This document shows, piece by piece, positions 12,153 through 26,000 of a DNA stretch of 64,000 bases. The notes beneath the pieces were generated by a model that saw nothing but the letters and a program-made list of their open reading frames with translations, searched no databases and had not been told where the DNA came from. Positions within the stretch are counted from its first letter, which is position 1; each line of letters opens with the position of its first letter. The stretch covers positions 20,464,378 through 20,528,377 of the forward strand of contig NC_067293.1 of NCBI RefSeq assembly GCF_020740795.1, written 5' to 3'. A program made the position numbers and the translations under genes. Source of the stretch: Apus apus (Eukaryota; Chordata; Aves; Apodiformes; Apodidae).

Positions 12153-15100
12153 GCTCGCTCCTACACTGTTGCCAGTGCCACTGCTCCAGCAAGTGTCACC
12201 CCAGCAGATCCAAACCCAGGCAACTCTGACCCCCCTGCAACAGCACGTCGGGGACCAGCCCCTCTCTTCTTGTCCCCTGCAGTGCTGTCCTCCTCATGTG
12301 CCCTGCAGAGCAAACAGCAGGTCATGAAAGTTTCCGAAACCTGGCACCCAGAGTTAGGCCCTCTGAAAGCATGTAGGGTGGACTACAGCTTGTGGCATGT
12401 GAGAGAGAAACTGAAGCAAACCAGGATGTTTTTGTGATTGAAAACTAATTCCCACTGAAAGGAAAAAAGCTTGTTTTGGTTTGGTTTTGAAGTTGCCTGC
12501 TGCATTTATTGAAAGATTTATCAGCCAGAGAGGTTTGTGCATTGATGTGTGTGTACACAGATGTGTCTGTGCATGTGTACTTGTGTAGGGAGAGCAAAAG
12601 AAGAGCATTCTATTCAGCCTCAGGACAATTTTCCATCTGAAAATTAATTAAACCAATAGGGACTATCAGCTAGGGGATGGAAAATGTAAATTCCATCTAC
12701 ATAGCTCTTCTTGAAGTCTTGCTGGAGAATTGTTTTCTGCTTTGAACATGTCAAAATTGAAAAGAACCTGTTGAATGATAAAGTAATTATCAAAGACCCA
12801 CAAAAATGCTCATGACTGGAGGTATTCATTTACACATAAACGTGTGTTAAACACAAATGATGGGAAATGAGGCATAAGGGGCAGATTAGGAAGCCTGTAG
12901 AGTCATCTGTACCCCATATTGTGCCCTCTATTCAGCCTAGTTTCAGCTGATGCAGTTTTCACACTAGTTTCTGTAGAGGTTAAGGCGAAAGTGAAAAAGA
13001 AATACCGGGATAAATTAATACATGAATCAGAATAATTGCCTTTAAATAGACTGTTCTTTGGAGTTTTCCACAGCCTGCATCTTCAGGCTATGCCAGAAAT
13101 AGGGGCACAGGGAGTGATGGCCTTCCCTCAAAGCCCCCAGCCAGTTGCTGTCCCTGCTGCTTTTCCCAGCCTCTGCAAAGTACTGACTTCAGGAGAACGA
13201 GACGTTTTCTGCCTGAATCCTTTCTTCTCCTTTATGAGTCTCGGCAGTCACTTGCAGCAGTTGCTCCCATGGAATAATCATCACAGCCTTGTGTAAGGAA
13301 CAAAATGTGAATAGTCAGATTCTACGGCTTATCTTTTTCCACCTCATGCCACCCAAGAGCTGGGACCTGTTCTTTAAGGCCACACAACTTGACTTGCATT
13401 GGTTCATACCAAGAGCTTTTTTCTGTAAAAATGGGCATATTTCGTTGTTATCCACACTTGGCAAACTGTCCTCTAGCCCCCATGTTACTTGATCTCTGAG
13501 CTCTGCAGCCTCCATGGTTAACTTTCCTCCTTCCCTGTCTCAGCCCACTGGCAGCTCTTCATGCTATGTTTTTGTGTGTCTCCTTCACATCTTTTTTAAG
13601 TGGGCTCAGCTCACATCATGCTGCTCCCTTCTGCCTTTCCATTCTTGACCTTCATCCAGCAGCTCAGCCATCTCTCTCTCGGCCTCTCTCACTGTTCAAC
13701 CCTTAATGTCGTCTTGCACCTCCAAAAACTGGCAAAAAAGTGCAATTGTTTAAGCCAAAGTCTACTTTTATTTGCCTACTTTGTGTAACTTTAGACATGG
13801 AGCTTCCCTGAAATTCACAACATTTGGCTCCTCCTTTGAAGCTGGGATGCCTAATTTTCATTTCCATCAACTGCAAAATTCCGTGGGATGAAATCCTACA
13901 ATTCAGCATAAACCTCTCATGAGTTCGAGGAGAGTTTGACAGTGAATGTTGGTAACAAGCATGTTACCTGTCCTCATGCTGGGAGATGAGCAAGCCACCG
14001 AAAGACGAGAATGCCTTTCATGGTGCGTGTCCTAGCAGAGGTGCTGTTGATTAACCCATTTTTTCAGCCAGCCAGCTCTGAGACTGCTGTTTAACAACCC
14101 CAAGTCTGTAAAATGCTAACGATGCTTATAAGGCATAAAGGGATTAATGTTCAGCCTGTAATGAAATCCAGACGCACTGAGTCGCCTCTTTGCAAGGTCT
14201 TTTCCATGGCCAAGCTGCAAATAAAATTATTTAATCATTGTAAATAGATGAGAAACACCAGCCTTGCAACGTGCACAGGACTTGAAGTCCCAGGCACCAA
14301 AGGCTGGTGGCAGCTCCTGGTGGAGGGGAAGGGTCGCCCGTGGACCTTCTGCCTGCAGCAAGAACATTTGTAGGTGGGAACCTGGAACCTCCCTGGGGAG
14401 CACAGTCTATGCACAGCCGTCTGCCTTAGGGCTGGAGGAAGCTGGCCTGGAAACAAGCCCATCTCTGTCCCTCAGATGAAGCCAGGGCAAACAGAAAGGG
14501 CTGAAGTAACCCTGTAGCTGGGCAGACCCAGCTGTCTGGGAGTTGTTAATTTTTAATACAGCAGGAGGAGAAATTCTGGGCCAAGGGAGGGGAAGAGAAA
14601 GGGGTTATTTTAAAGACACGAAGGAATGTGTTACATTTTTCTGTTCCTCAGGTTTGGCTGCTCTGCAAGTTTTTTCATTTTGCCGAAGCTCGATTCAGTG
14701 AACTATTTGTTTGCATTTTTAAAGGAGCATGATTCTTAATTTACTTTGGCCTCAGTTATGATTTTTTTTTACTGTTAAATGCAGAAAGTTCCCTTCCAGT
14801 GTTATATACACATCCAACTTTACAACAGAAATTTCTACCCCAAAGTGCCAGCCTGAATTCAATGGTTTAAAGGGCTTGATAAAAGTGTGCCCTCACTGAT
14901 TGCCCACATGAGGCTTATCACGAGTCACCCCAGGATTGTTGGATGCTGTGCTCATAATCAGGGCATGCCACAGCTTGAGGCTAGGGACCATACATGTGTC
15001 TGTAGCTAAGGAGTGGTTTGCTATGGAGCTATAGAGGCAAGAATCCCTCATGAGAGGTTCCTGGGGTAGCTTTCAGCACTTGTTCAAAGGAAGGAAAGGG

Positions 15101-17871
15101 ATGAGGGAAGAGCCTTGCTGTAAGGTTCTATCAAAACATACCAGGGAAATCTGTTGCAGTTTTCACCATGGGAAGAAGCATTGCAGGAAAATCCCAACAG
15201 ACAGTGGCTATTTGGTCTGATCCATTGCCAGCAAATATTTCAAATTTAATCAGCCCTGGTTGCAATCAGAATTGCAACCAAACCATTGGGACCTCCAAGG
15301 AAAGGTGAAGAAATTTTGCATGCGTGTTTTCAGCAGCAGTTGGCCTGTAATTTTCACACATTCTCTCCACCAACACTGTACCAAGTGGACTGAGGCTTGG
15401 AAATAGCAAGATTTGTTTTTATTCTTGCACTTGTCAGTTTTCACTTCTCGGGCCAGCACAGGATGCCCCAGTGAGGGAGCACAGAGCTCTGCTGTCACTG
15501 TCCATGTGGTTCCAGACTCCGGTGTTGTTCCAGACTCTTCAGGAAGGCAGTGCTGCAGGCACAAGTTATCTGTGGAGCAGGGCAGAAAGGTGGCATGGAG
15601 CAGATTAGTGTGAGTCAAGCTGATCCCCAGCCACCTCCGAGTGGAAAACCCCCTGGGCCTTTGGCAGCCAAGAATTGTATCTCCTGGTCCCCTCCATGTG
15701 GGACATTTTAAAATAAGCCAGCAGGGCTCCATTTCTTGGAAGGAAAAGGAAACATTCCAAAATGTATCCTTGCAAACGGATTTACTGTCACCAGGCTCTG
15801 CATATTTTAAGAAATGCTTGAGTTTGGTTGGAGACACATTTTAGCAGTAGGGAAGAGGGAAACAATTAGTGAAACAACACGGGAAGACAAACTTGTGCAC
15901 AATGGCTCAGATAAATATTTACATCCAAGTTTCTTAGCTCTGAGTGCACACTAAACTCTGCCCTGTCTCTCTGAAGGGACTCACATCCACAAAAAAAATA
16001 CTGGACTGTGGCCACCCAATGTTATTTTACACTTCCTGCTCTAAATAATGAGGCTAATTCTGGATCACAAGGAATTTAGAGGGTTAAAGTGGTAGCAAGA
16101 GAGTTAAAGATTCTCCCCAGCGTCTGCAAGGAAACATTAATGCTTTTTTGTATGCCTGTGCTGGCAAGATTCACCCCGAAGACCTGATAAAACAGCTGCA
16201 CCTTTTTTCCTCTCTTCTAGGCACTGAATTTTCACCCTTTGCAAAGCGCAGTACTGCAAATTCTTAAACTATAAATGGACAGACAGATGTCCTCACCAAC
16301 CTTGAAGGACCATGGAGAAATGAGGTTGGATGGATCGAAACAGGGTTGCATGAGTCAGAAACCAGGATGGACTGCCAGAGTCTGGGGGTGGCAGGAGACA
16401 CAGGGCAGTTAGTGTTGTGTTAATGGGGCAGCATGAGCAGTTAATACTGCCCCTATTTAGGTAGGGTGAGTCATCTGTGGTTGTGGAAAAGCTTCTTGTA
16501 GTCTAAGTGGTAGCAAAGGGACCTGTTTCTTTGGACAGGCAGATGATGGCAAGAGTTTATGCATCAGGAATTTGTGATAATATGCCATGAGGTTCAAGCT
16601 GCTCTGTTTCTGGTTGCTCACAGGTGTTGGTCAGTGCTTTTGGATAAGCTCCTGGAACAAGAAGTTTGTCTTCTTTTTGCAATGAAAATGTCACAATAAT
16701 GATGTTGGGGGGGATGTACTATATGATTTGAGGAGAAAGGATACCTAGCTTAGACCTCTTCCAGAAGGAAAACCTGGCATCCATACTTAGCTTTGCCACT
16801 GCTTTTCAACATTGATGTCATCATGTTATTTAAATCTTAATTCTGAGCTTCAGTTTTAACATTTTCCAAGTAATCACTTTGAAGGTGGAGCAGAGATGTA
16901 TGGAATAAGAGTTAGGAAGGGCTTGGCTGAATACAAACTGCAATGTGTTTTAGAGCTGGAAAACATTGTGGTGAAGCACAGCAGTTGTATAGAGGGAAAA
17001 GCAGACAGTCACTCTGCTACTGCCACTGCTGTCTCAGGAACAGGCTGTGCCAGTACTTGGGCAGCACTGGCAGCAAGTCCTGGTCTCCACAGCTCCTAAG
17101 GTGGCCACCTGCTCATGGCATGGGCAGTGATGGGTGTTCCTCCAGGTTTGCTTCTCTCCCCTTACTCCCCTTTCCATTCAGGATCACCCCAGATGGGGCC
17201 AGCAGAGGGGCACACAGCAGGTCTGGCTGAGGGCAGGTACATCTGTGTCCTCAGAGGGTGGCACTGGGTGCCCTGCCAGAGGCCTCCTCTGCCAGGGGAA
17301 TGACTCCAGGCAGCACTTTGGGAGCCCCTGCTGAAACTGCTCCTGGCCCTGAGGTCACGCTGGGATTTGTACAGTTTCTCCAGTGGCAGACAAAGTCTGG
17401 GAGCAAGGGGAAAAGGAGACAGCAGCCGTGTGAGTGCGCTTTTCCCTAAACTCATTTTAAGTGCAAGGCAGCGTAAAATGGCAAGCCCAGTTGCTCTCAG
17501 TTCCTGTAGCCTAATGCCTGACTTCCTTTTATGCAGTGAACAATTTCCCATTCTCTGCCTTTGTCTTTTTCTCTCTCTGTTTGGGTTTTCTGACCAGAGG
17601 TGCAGTTGCAGTGTTCTACAGGCACTTTGTAAGAGTGTCCTGTCTCAGGGAAACGAGACCCAACCACTTCCTGGAGGCAGGAGCCTCTCGAAGTGTCCCA
17701 TGAAGGGACACTCTGTAGGAATGCTGCTTCTAACATCAACTCATTAGGGGATGGAAGAGCAGCAGCAGGTGTTTTCTCATGGATGGATCCAAGCCCATGT
17801 CATTAGTTAATTGTTTCTGTAATCTTAAATGAATTCTTAAATTCTTAAATTCTATACTCTTAAATGGATTC

Positions 17872-18121
17872 TCCAGACTCGAGCACAGGAAGTTCCACCT
17901 CAACATGAGGAAGAAAGCCTTTACTGGAAGGGAGACAGAGCTCTGGGACAGGCTGCCCAGAGAGGTTTTGGAGTCTCCTTCTCTAGAGACTTTCAAGAAC
18001 TGCCTGGATGCCTTTCTGAGTGATCTGCCCTAGTTTTTTGGTCCTGCTCTGGCAGGTGAGTTGGACTCAGTGGTCTACAGAGGTCCCTTCCAACCCTGAC
18101 CATTCTGTGTTTCTGTGATTT
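17872..18121 (+). mobile_element. CR1 LINE, 5'-truncated
   Basis: This is the same subfamily as the copy at 5.6 kb: 'gaagttccacctcaacatga', 'gggacaggctgcccagagag', 'gtcccttccaaccctgacca' and a 'ttctgtgtttctgtgatt' tail. It sits in intron 1 of the ARHGAP20-like gene in the sense orientation and is followed by T-rich sequence. Confidence 0.92.
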
Positions 18122-18147
18122 TTTTTTTTTGATTTTTTTTTTTTCCA
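18119..18147 (+). repeat. T-rich tract after CR1
   Basis: Two runs of T are separated by 'ga', directly after the CR1 tail. This is low-complexity sequence. Confidence 0.8.
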
Positions 18148-21100
18148 TCTTGCCTGAGAGCTAAATAACCATGTTCCACATTTACACAATAACTTTTGCT
18201 CTGTTCCAGTACATTACTGGAAAGTTTTCCTTTTCTGGGTTGAATTGTTTAGTAGCAGTGATCTGCTCTGACACAACATACTGATCCTGGGATGAGAGTT
18301 TTCCTAGGAAGAGAGTGTTTCACAAGATCCATTCAAGAATGAGAATAATATTGGTGCTACTGGCTGTGAACAATTTGTGATGCTCCAAATAATCAAAGAC
18401 ATTGTGGCCCATGTTTTACTCTCTCTGACGGTGTCTTTAACAACACAAATCTCCCCAGCTGATCTGAATGTCAGCATGGAATTGACTCAAAATCCATGTT
18501 CAAGGATTTTATTTTTATTTTAAAGGACTGGATGAGACCTTTCACCATCTTCACAGCTAGAAAGTGGAACTGTGTGTCTAACCTGGGGAGAGTGACACTG
18601 ACAGCCAAATGTTCCGTGTAAAATAATACCAGAACCCCCTTCAGTCCTGATGAAGAGCATTTCCACTGTGGACTGGAGGGCTAGTTTTGAACATTCTAGC
18701 TGGCCCAGTCCTTGGCAGGGGCTCTGCAGAGCTTTATCCTGCTGTTTCTGCACTGCTGCTTGTTTTCAGACTGGCTTTTCAGTCTCTCTTTAGGTGATGA
18801 CATACCCAACGGCCAAAGCAGAGCTACCCAGGAGCCTTCTGCTAGTGTATTTTTTTCCCAGGAAAATGCAGTTTAATTAAAAACAAACATTTTATCAAAA
18901 CACACTGCTTTGGCAGAGTCCTGCAGAAAATGAAGGGAGCTCCTCCTGCCACACAGGATCTTAAATCTTCCTGCCAGGCACATTTCCATTGGAAAACATC
19001 ATCGAGCCATGCCAGCTTACCCACCCAGCTGCGAGGTCTGCAGCTTAGCAGCAGCCCTGTCATGTGGGTTGACCCTGAAACTCAAGGTCCTGTAGATTTG
19101 TCACCCCTCAGGGTGCAGGTGTTCGGGCATCTAGACAGCTCTGGCCTTGCAGGTGGCCAAGCCCACCATCTCCTTGGCTGGCTCTGCCTCCCACATTTGG
19201 TCTGGAAGCACCAGGGTCTGTGGTCCAGGCCACTGGAACCTTCAGTCTTCCATAGTACCCTCAGCTGGTGAGGACAGGAACATGTTCCCTGCGGAGATGA
19301 GAGTCTGGCCAGGTGGGACCCCACTGCGTGGGACACGAGCTGGCAGCAGGTGTGGGAGGCAGAGAAAGCACATGGGGTTTTTGAAGACACAGTTAATCAG
19401 TGCTTCTGAAACAAGTATTTCCAGTTATGTTCTGCAGACAAGTTGCACTGTTAAAAAAATGTGGGTTTCTTTTATGAACTTAAACTAAACCAAACAGCAG
19501 CATTGCGGTGCCACAGCCACCACAAGCTTGAACCAGCTATTGGCAACAGGAAAACCCACCCGTATGAAGGTGTCATTACTTTTCAGTTCAACTACCTGAA
19601 TAATTTTTTCACTTTAGCTTTCTGAAGAAGAACTTTCAAGCACTGGGGCTGGGGGGGGAAACCTCCCCCTCGGGCTGGGGAGCCAAGCCGATAGTGTCGG
19701 CCATACATGGGTTTGGAATGAGGGGCACTGGGCTTGGAGCCTGCCAAGAGACACACAGCTAAACTCAGCAGCTCTTGGATGAGTCATGCACAAACACGGC
19801 CTGGAGTCTTGCAAGTGCTCCAGAACTTCCTGAGTGTGTTGGGTAAACGAGTCCCTGTTCCCATGGCACCAAAATTGTGCAGAGATCTTGCCGTGTCCCT
19901 CTGGCCGCTCCCACTGTGGTGCCGGGGCGGTGTGAGCAGAGCGGCTGAAGTTTCTCCAGCTCTAGCGTGGAGGAGCAGTAATGTCTCCCCTTCATCCAAG
20001 AGGGATGCTCTGGGAAAGGCTGCAGGAGGCTGCAGTAGCCTAGGACCACCAGCTGCCCCTCCAGGCTCTGCCAGCCCAGGTCCAGGGCAGCTGAATGGCA
20101 AAGGACTGTGGCCACTCCATGAAACTCCTGCCTGGGGCAGGGATCACCTCCTGATTCTTCTATATAGTGAGACGGGAGGGGGGGTTGCAATGAAGCTGTA
20201 AAACTGTAGCCCCTAGAAACATGCAGGGTTTAGAGCACATTTCACATGGCATGGGCAGAAGGGAGCTGCTCTCCGTGTCCAGCAGCATCTTAAGGAGACA
20301 CCCAGCCCATACAAACCAACACTGTCAAAAATGGGGTTCAGCTGAGTTTTCCCAAGCAGGGAAGGAGCACATGAGCAATAGTTTTACCGTGCATGGCTAC
20401 TGAAACCAAAGGAGAACCATTCATTATTCCTCTATTAAATATACAAATGAAGGATGTTAACTGTGAAATAGAGCCAATTATCCACGTCCCATTCCCTCAG
20501 GAGGATCCCACTCATGAGATCCTGTGGCCGTCATCTCAGTGATGTCCTGCTAAGGATACTTGACTGGCTTGTGTCTAAGAGGCTTTGGCTGAGGGCTTGG
20601 AAGGCAGTTTTCTGGTTTGCCTAAAGGCTGTTTGGAATCAGGCAACAGGACCTCTCAGCAAGTGGTGATTTCAGTAATTTATTTGGAGACAGCGAGTATG
20701 GGGAATGCCTGTGTCCTGTAGTCACAGCATTTCCCTGCAAACCCAAAGTCTGTCCTTGTGAGACTTCCACACGTACTCCAGCAACTGCTGGAAGTGGGGC
20801 TGGTGAGCAGGTCCTTAGGCTCCTCCGGAGAAGTGCATTGCATGGGCAAACACAAGATTTCTTGGAAGAAATTGCTGCCACCATTCAGGTACAATCTGAA
20901 GCCATTCCTGATGGCTGGGAAAAGTAATCTTCCAGCACTGACTCTTGGATATCTCCCCTGGAATTCTGAGTAAAATGTCCTCCTGCACTACACTGACATC
21001 ATGTGTGTTGTTGGTACTCCTTACTACATTGTACCATGGAGGAGACAAGTTTTGGGATGGCCAAAATGATTGTTCTACCTACAGGGAGGTTATTATGTGC

Positions 21101-22958
21101 CATAGGATTCTTAGGCCCAGAAGATACTCACATGCAAGATTTCCATACAATGCCGTTCCTCATGTTCCTACACCAGGACCACAAAGCTTCTCCCAGTGGT
21201 GCCCATGGCAGGGGAGAGCTGACTGGGGTTTTCCACAACTACCCTCACCTGCCCTTCCCTCCTGCTATGAGATGCTGCACAACAGATGCTTTGCTGTACT
21301 ATGTTTAGTAGGAACATGTTCTCCTGTTAAGGCACCCCTGGAAGCCAGGTGTTCTGTTTTAGTAAGGAGACTTTTTTTTAAACAAACAGTTTTTAGCTGA
21401 CGTTATTTTTATTTAGTTCTCCCTGTGAAGCTTCCAGAGACAGATCTTTGCTTGGCAAGGTCATGTCAGAGACCGAAGGAGAAATTGCCATCCCTCTGTC
21501 ACCATCTGCACACACATGTACACAAAGAATCTACTTGGAGACCACAATTGATGGTGCAAAGCTGAATATCCATAGGTTAAGAAATGGCTTTATGAAATGG
21601 TGCTTGCAGTCCCACTCCAACATGAGTTACCTGATCTTGTACTCTTTCTCTTTTCTGGGCTTCCTCACAGAAATCCCTGGGGACAGCCCCCCCAGGCAGG
21701 CTGAGCCCCCGTGTTGCAGCAGAGCCAGCAGGAGCAGTGCCCCAACCCAGCCCTGCAGCTTTCCCCTCTGCTCAGGAGGTCAGGGCCAGGCACCCAAACT
21801 CCCTGTAATCACCTTGCTTTTGGCCTTGACATCAATGAAATGAGGGCAATACCTTCTTCCTCTGACACCAGCAGGATGTGAATGTGGTTGTAAGGTGCTG
21901 AGCTGGGGCAGTGTCGTGTACTCAGAGATGGGACTGAGGAGCTCACATGCAAGAAATGTTTCTGCATTCAGCAGATTTTTGGAAAGGGTGTTGTTAATAA
22001 AAGGAACAGGCTTTCTCTGTAGGACCTCTCCTCAACCAGCAATCTTGGTTTTTTTATTCTTTGGAGATTCCATATTTTGATGTGTTCAGAAGTAAAAAGA
22101 TCAATAATTCTTGGCACTCTCTAAACTTCCTGGTACCTCGAGCTCTAATACAGGAGAATGCTGAAATGAGAAACAAGCGATGGGACAGATTTCCCCATGC
22201 TTACTGATACAGAGCCACTGATATATGGATTTCTCTCTATCATCTTTCTCCCTTTCTCTATTTAACAAATAAAAGGAGACCTGTGACCTTCGTGTGTGTA
22301 TTTTGACTTGGATTGTCATCATGTCTAACTCAGAGGTCTCACCACTGCAGTCACCTCCTTTCTGTGTCCTATGAGATTTGGTGGCTGTGGCTGCTAAAAA
22401 AAGATACAAGTGTCTTGAGATTAAACTACCTGGTAAGTAGTAATAACCTACCGATTTGCTGAATCTGTAAGTCATGAAAAATGGATATAGAGAAAAATCT
22501 ACTAAATAACCTCATCCATCTCTTCAGCCCATAAAATAAGGCTCCCTACAGTATCATATGTGGCTCATAGCTTTGTCCATTCTAGCTTGAAATTGTATAT
22601 TTATATCTTTCCTTAACAAACTCTTCCATGGCACTTCCATGGTAGGAAGTTTTTCCTGACCTCTGGCTTGTGTTTTTGTTGGTTTTTTTCTCTGCTTAAT
22701 TTCATGTCATTACTTTGAATTTTGGCTGAGAAAGCTAGATGTGTTTCAAGTTAGGGGAGTTTTAAGTGTCCCACGTGAATGTGAGAGTTGATAAGTTTTT
22801 AGTAATAAGGAAGGGGAGGGAGGTGTCTGAAAGCCCAGATCAAGGCTCTCAGTGCTGAGGTTTCATCAGTTTTAGATAAAAAGAGAACTGGGAGAGTGCA
22901 ATAAACAAATCTGCTTCCTGGGTGGCCAGACTAACTGGAATGTCTTTTTGTCTTGCAG

Positions 22959-23029
22959 AAGATGAAGCCCATCGTCCAAAGAAGACGATCTACACCTTCT
23001 ACCATTGCTAAAGCTCTTGGCAAGTCAAG
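22959..23029 (+). CDS. ARHGAP20-like: ARHGAP20-like coding exon 1
   Basis: The acceptor tcttgcag precedes 22959 and a gtacca donor follows 23029. Reading AAG-ATG, the first Met lies at 22962 and is followed by [20 protein letters not shown]. The ERRRSAPS-like segment of human ARHGAP20 is the evident counterpart. The exon ends in phase 2 and joins the exon at 25702 in frame. Confidence 0.82.
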
Positions 23030-26000
23030 GTACCATTCCAGGTAGAGGAAAAACTTTTCTGACTCCTTTTTCCACCTTTCTGCCTGTACTGACCAAAATC
23101 AAACTAGTTCCAGCCATTCTCTGGGAAGTCACGTCCCCATGGGATGACAGCAGCTTTCCCTGAGTGTCAGCTTGGATGGATGGTTAAGTGGTGACCCTGA
23201 CATGGAAAGCTCCTGGTGACTCCAGAGCCATCTAGTGCCCTGCTGACACTTTGCCCCCACTGATGTAAAACACTAATGGCGCCTGCAGATGCAGGCAGAT
23301 ACAAACCTGCCAGATGTGCAGATCTTCTGCCAAAACACAAAGTGCTACCTCTGAGCTGAGCTATTTGGTCCTTTTGTGGGAGCTGAGCCCTCTTCAAGGT
23401 CATGTACTTGTGCTCTTGCAGCACCATGTAACTGCTTGACACAGATAAGGAAATCATAGAATCACGGAAAGGTTTGGGTTGGAAGGGACCTTAAAGATCA
23501 TCTAGTTCCAACCCCCCTGCCTGGGCAGGGACACCTCTCAGCAGACCAGGTCACTCAAAGCCCCATCCACCCTGCCCTTGAACACTTCCAGGGATGGAGC
23601 TTCCACATCTTCCCTGGGCAACCTGTGCCAGTCTTTCACCACCCTCACCTTCTTTATTCTTAGAATGTCTAACATAAATCTCCCCCTCTCCAGTTTTAAT
23701 CCATTACCCCCTGTCCTCTCACTCCAACCCCTCTCTAAAGTCCCTCCCCAGCTTTCCTATAGGCCCCCTTCAAATACTGAAAGGCCACTATGAGGTCTTC
23801 CCAGAGCCTTCTCTTCTCCAGGCTGAGCTGCACTCCTTTCTGCCTTGCTCTGATAGCAATCTTATCAATAGCATTTCCTGAGGGATTTGTTTAGCTCAAT
23901 TATTTTTTTTTCTTTGTAAGAAAGAGATTATAAAGCTGAACTGATTGACATGAGGTCTGGACCAGCTCTCCTGAAAAATACCCCCTTTATATCACACAAC
24001 AGGTGTGATAGATACCTCCTGCTTTTCTGAAATGGCTGTGTGGGGTCTGCCTCATAGGATCATTTAAAATAAAGGACAGGGCTGATTTCCCTTTGCTTCT
24101 CTTCTGACCAAGTTGTGTGGCTTCCTTGTCATTCCCCAAACCCTCTTGTAAATAACACTAAAAAAAGTAATGAAGATAAACAAATTCTTGACTGTATTTG
24201 GCTGGAGAATATCCTTGTGAGGGAGGGAAGCTTGAAATGTTTCTCATGATGGATTGCCATGGAGGGAACTGGTACAATGCCATCTTTTCTTAGGCCATGA
24301 GAGTATTGGAGAGCTTTATTTTTTTGCTGTCCTCTTGTTGTGTTTACAAAGCTGTGCAGCTCCTCCACAGGAGCTGAGACTGTGTGGATCCCACTGCTCA
24401 ACTGATGCACATCCAAAGCTTTTACTAACAAGTTTAAAGGCCATTTAGCTTCTCACTGGTAAAGACAACAGATGTGTAAGCCAAGAATTCACCTGCTGGT
24501 GGCTGTGGAGTGGTGAGGAGGGCAGAGGGAGTTTCTGCATGCAGGAGTGTGGGTGTTCCTGTGACTGGGGGGTGATTTTTTAAAAAACAGCTGGTGGCTG
24601 GCTTGAACTTCACTCCTGTGAGGTCAAAGGAGCCCAGTCAAGAGTCCAGTGGAAACTGAGTGAAGAGTAACAGTGTCAAAAATCCCACCCTTAAAGCTCG
24701 TATGGTTTTTCATTGGTTGGTGTGGAGGCTGCCTTCAGACTGGAGTAGCATTGCTGAGCGCTAGAGGAAGGGTGGACACCTCTGCCATGGGTGTCTTTGC
24801 CTGCAGACAAGGTGCACATCTTTGTCTATGTGTCTAGGAGGACTTCCAGGGTTCTTCTGTCTACATGAGTCTATGGCCATGTCCCAGAGCTTGGCTGGTT
24901 CAGTCTGTGTCTGGCACACAAAGAGTCTCTGAGCAAGGCTTAGCAAAACTCCCTTGCTTCTTCACGCAGCACAATCCCACCTGCAGGGCAGGGACAGTCA
25001 CAGGAGGTGACCATGGGACCTGCTGTAGCACCAGCACTGCCAACAGGAGCCAGCAGCAGCACCAGAAGGTGCCCTGGGAGGAAGCTGAGAAGCCAATGGG
25101 GAGCTCAGGGCTTGCTGGAGCTCTCCCAGCTGGGGGAAGCACAGAGAAAGGACCCACCGTCATCCCAGCGAGCTGCAGCACCCAAAAACTGGGAGGTTCT
25201 GTGGCAATGGCCCCTGTACCAGTTTCAGTAGAAACAAGATGCTGGATTGCAGCCAGGGGAGCAGGGGAGGATAGCTGGAATTAGATGAGTACGTGCAGTT
25301 CCTTTCTCCGAGCTGCAGCCCCTGCACTGACAAGCAGTTGTGTTTAGATGGTGACACAAGGAGCGGTGTCTGTCCCCGCCCAGGCTGGGCAGTGCCACCT
25401 GGCACTCCATCCCCCCCCTCTCAGTCACGGCTCACATGGATGTGCTGAAAATAACTGTTTTACCTGAGCGAGCAATGACTGAAAATGAGCATTTCAGCAG
25501 CTCAGCCTCTCCTGGTGTGGTGTGGGTATTTGGGCAGCATTCCATGCCCCCGAGGTGGACTGGGCCACTGCAGGGCCACACTGGAAGTGCTGGGAGGAGA
25601 GCAGGGCTGCGGGCTGGCCCAAAACAGCCTCCAGTGGCCAGTCACAGACCCTTGTCAATGAAGCTTCTGAGAAAGTCTTGTCATTTTTCTTCCCCTTCCA
25701 GAGAAACTACCCTTTCCTCTTCTCATCTTGACAATGGGCTGCCAAGTGGAGTGTTCAGCAGCCCAGGCTCCACTTTCATCCTGGATGAGCGGGTGCAGCT
25801 GACCATGGGCCTGCAGACCCAGGAGAGACACCTGATCCTGTTCAGCGATGTGCTGGTCATCGCCAAATCCAAGTAAGAGGGATTCACACTCACTCCTTCT
25901 CCCCAGCATGTGCTGCTGAAGCTATGCTCTGAGCTGTTTGTGGAGCAGGCATCAAAACAGCTCTTTACAAACATGGGTCCAAAATGAGGCATCTCTCCCT

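Larger units (their letters stand above)
9116..22958 (+). other. Long first intron of the ARHGAP20-like gene
   Basis: About 13.8 kb separates the CpG-island donor from the first coding exon. It contains a poly-A/(TA)n tract near 9.9 kb, a CR1 tail near 12.1 kb, a CR1 at 17.9 kb and a T-rich stretch near 18.13 kb. No exon with recognisable similarity was found. Introns of this size often hold enhancers, which would need cross-species conservation to see. Confidence 0.5.
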
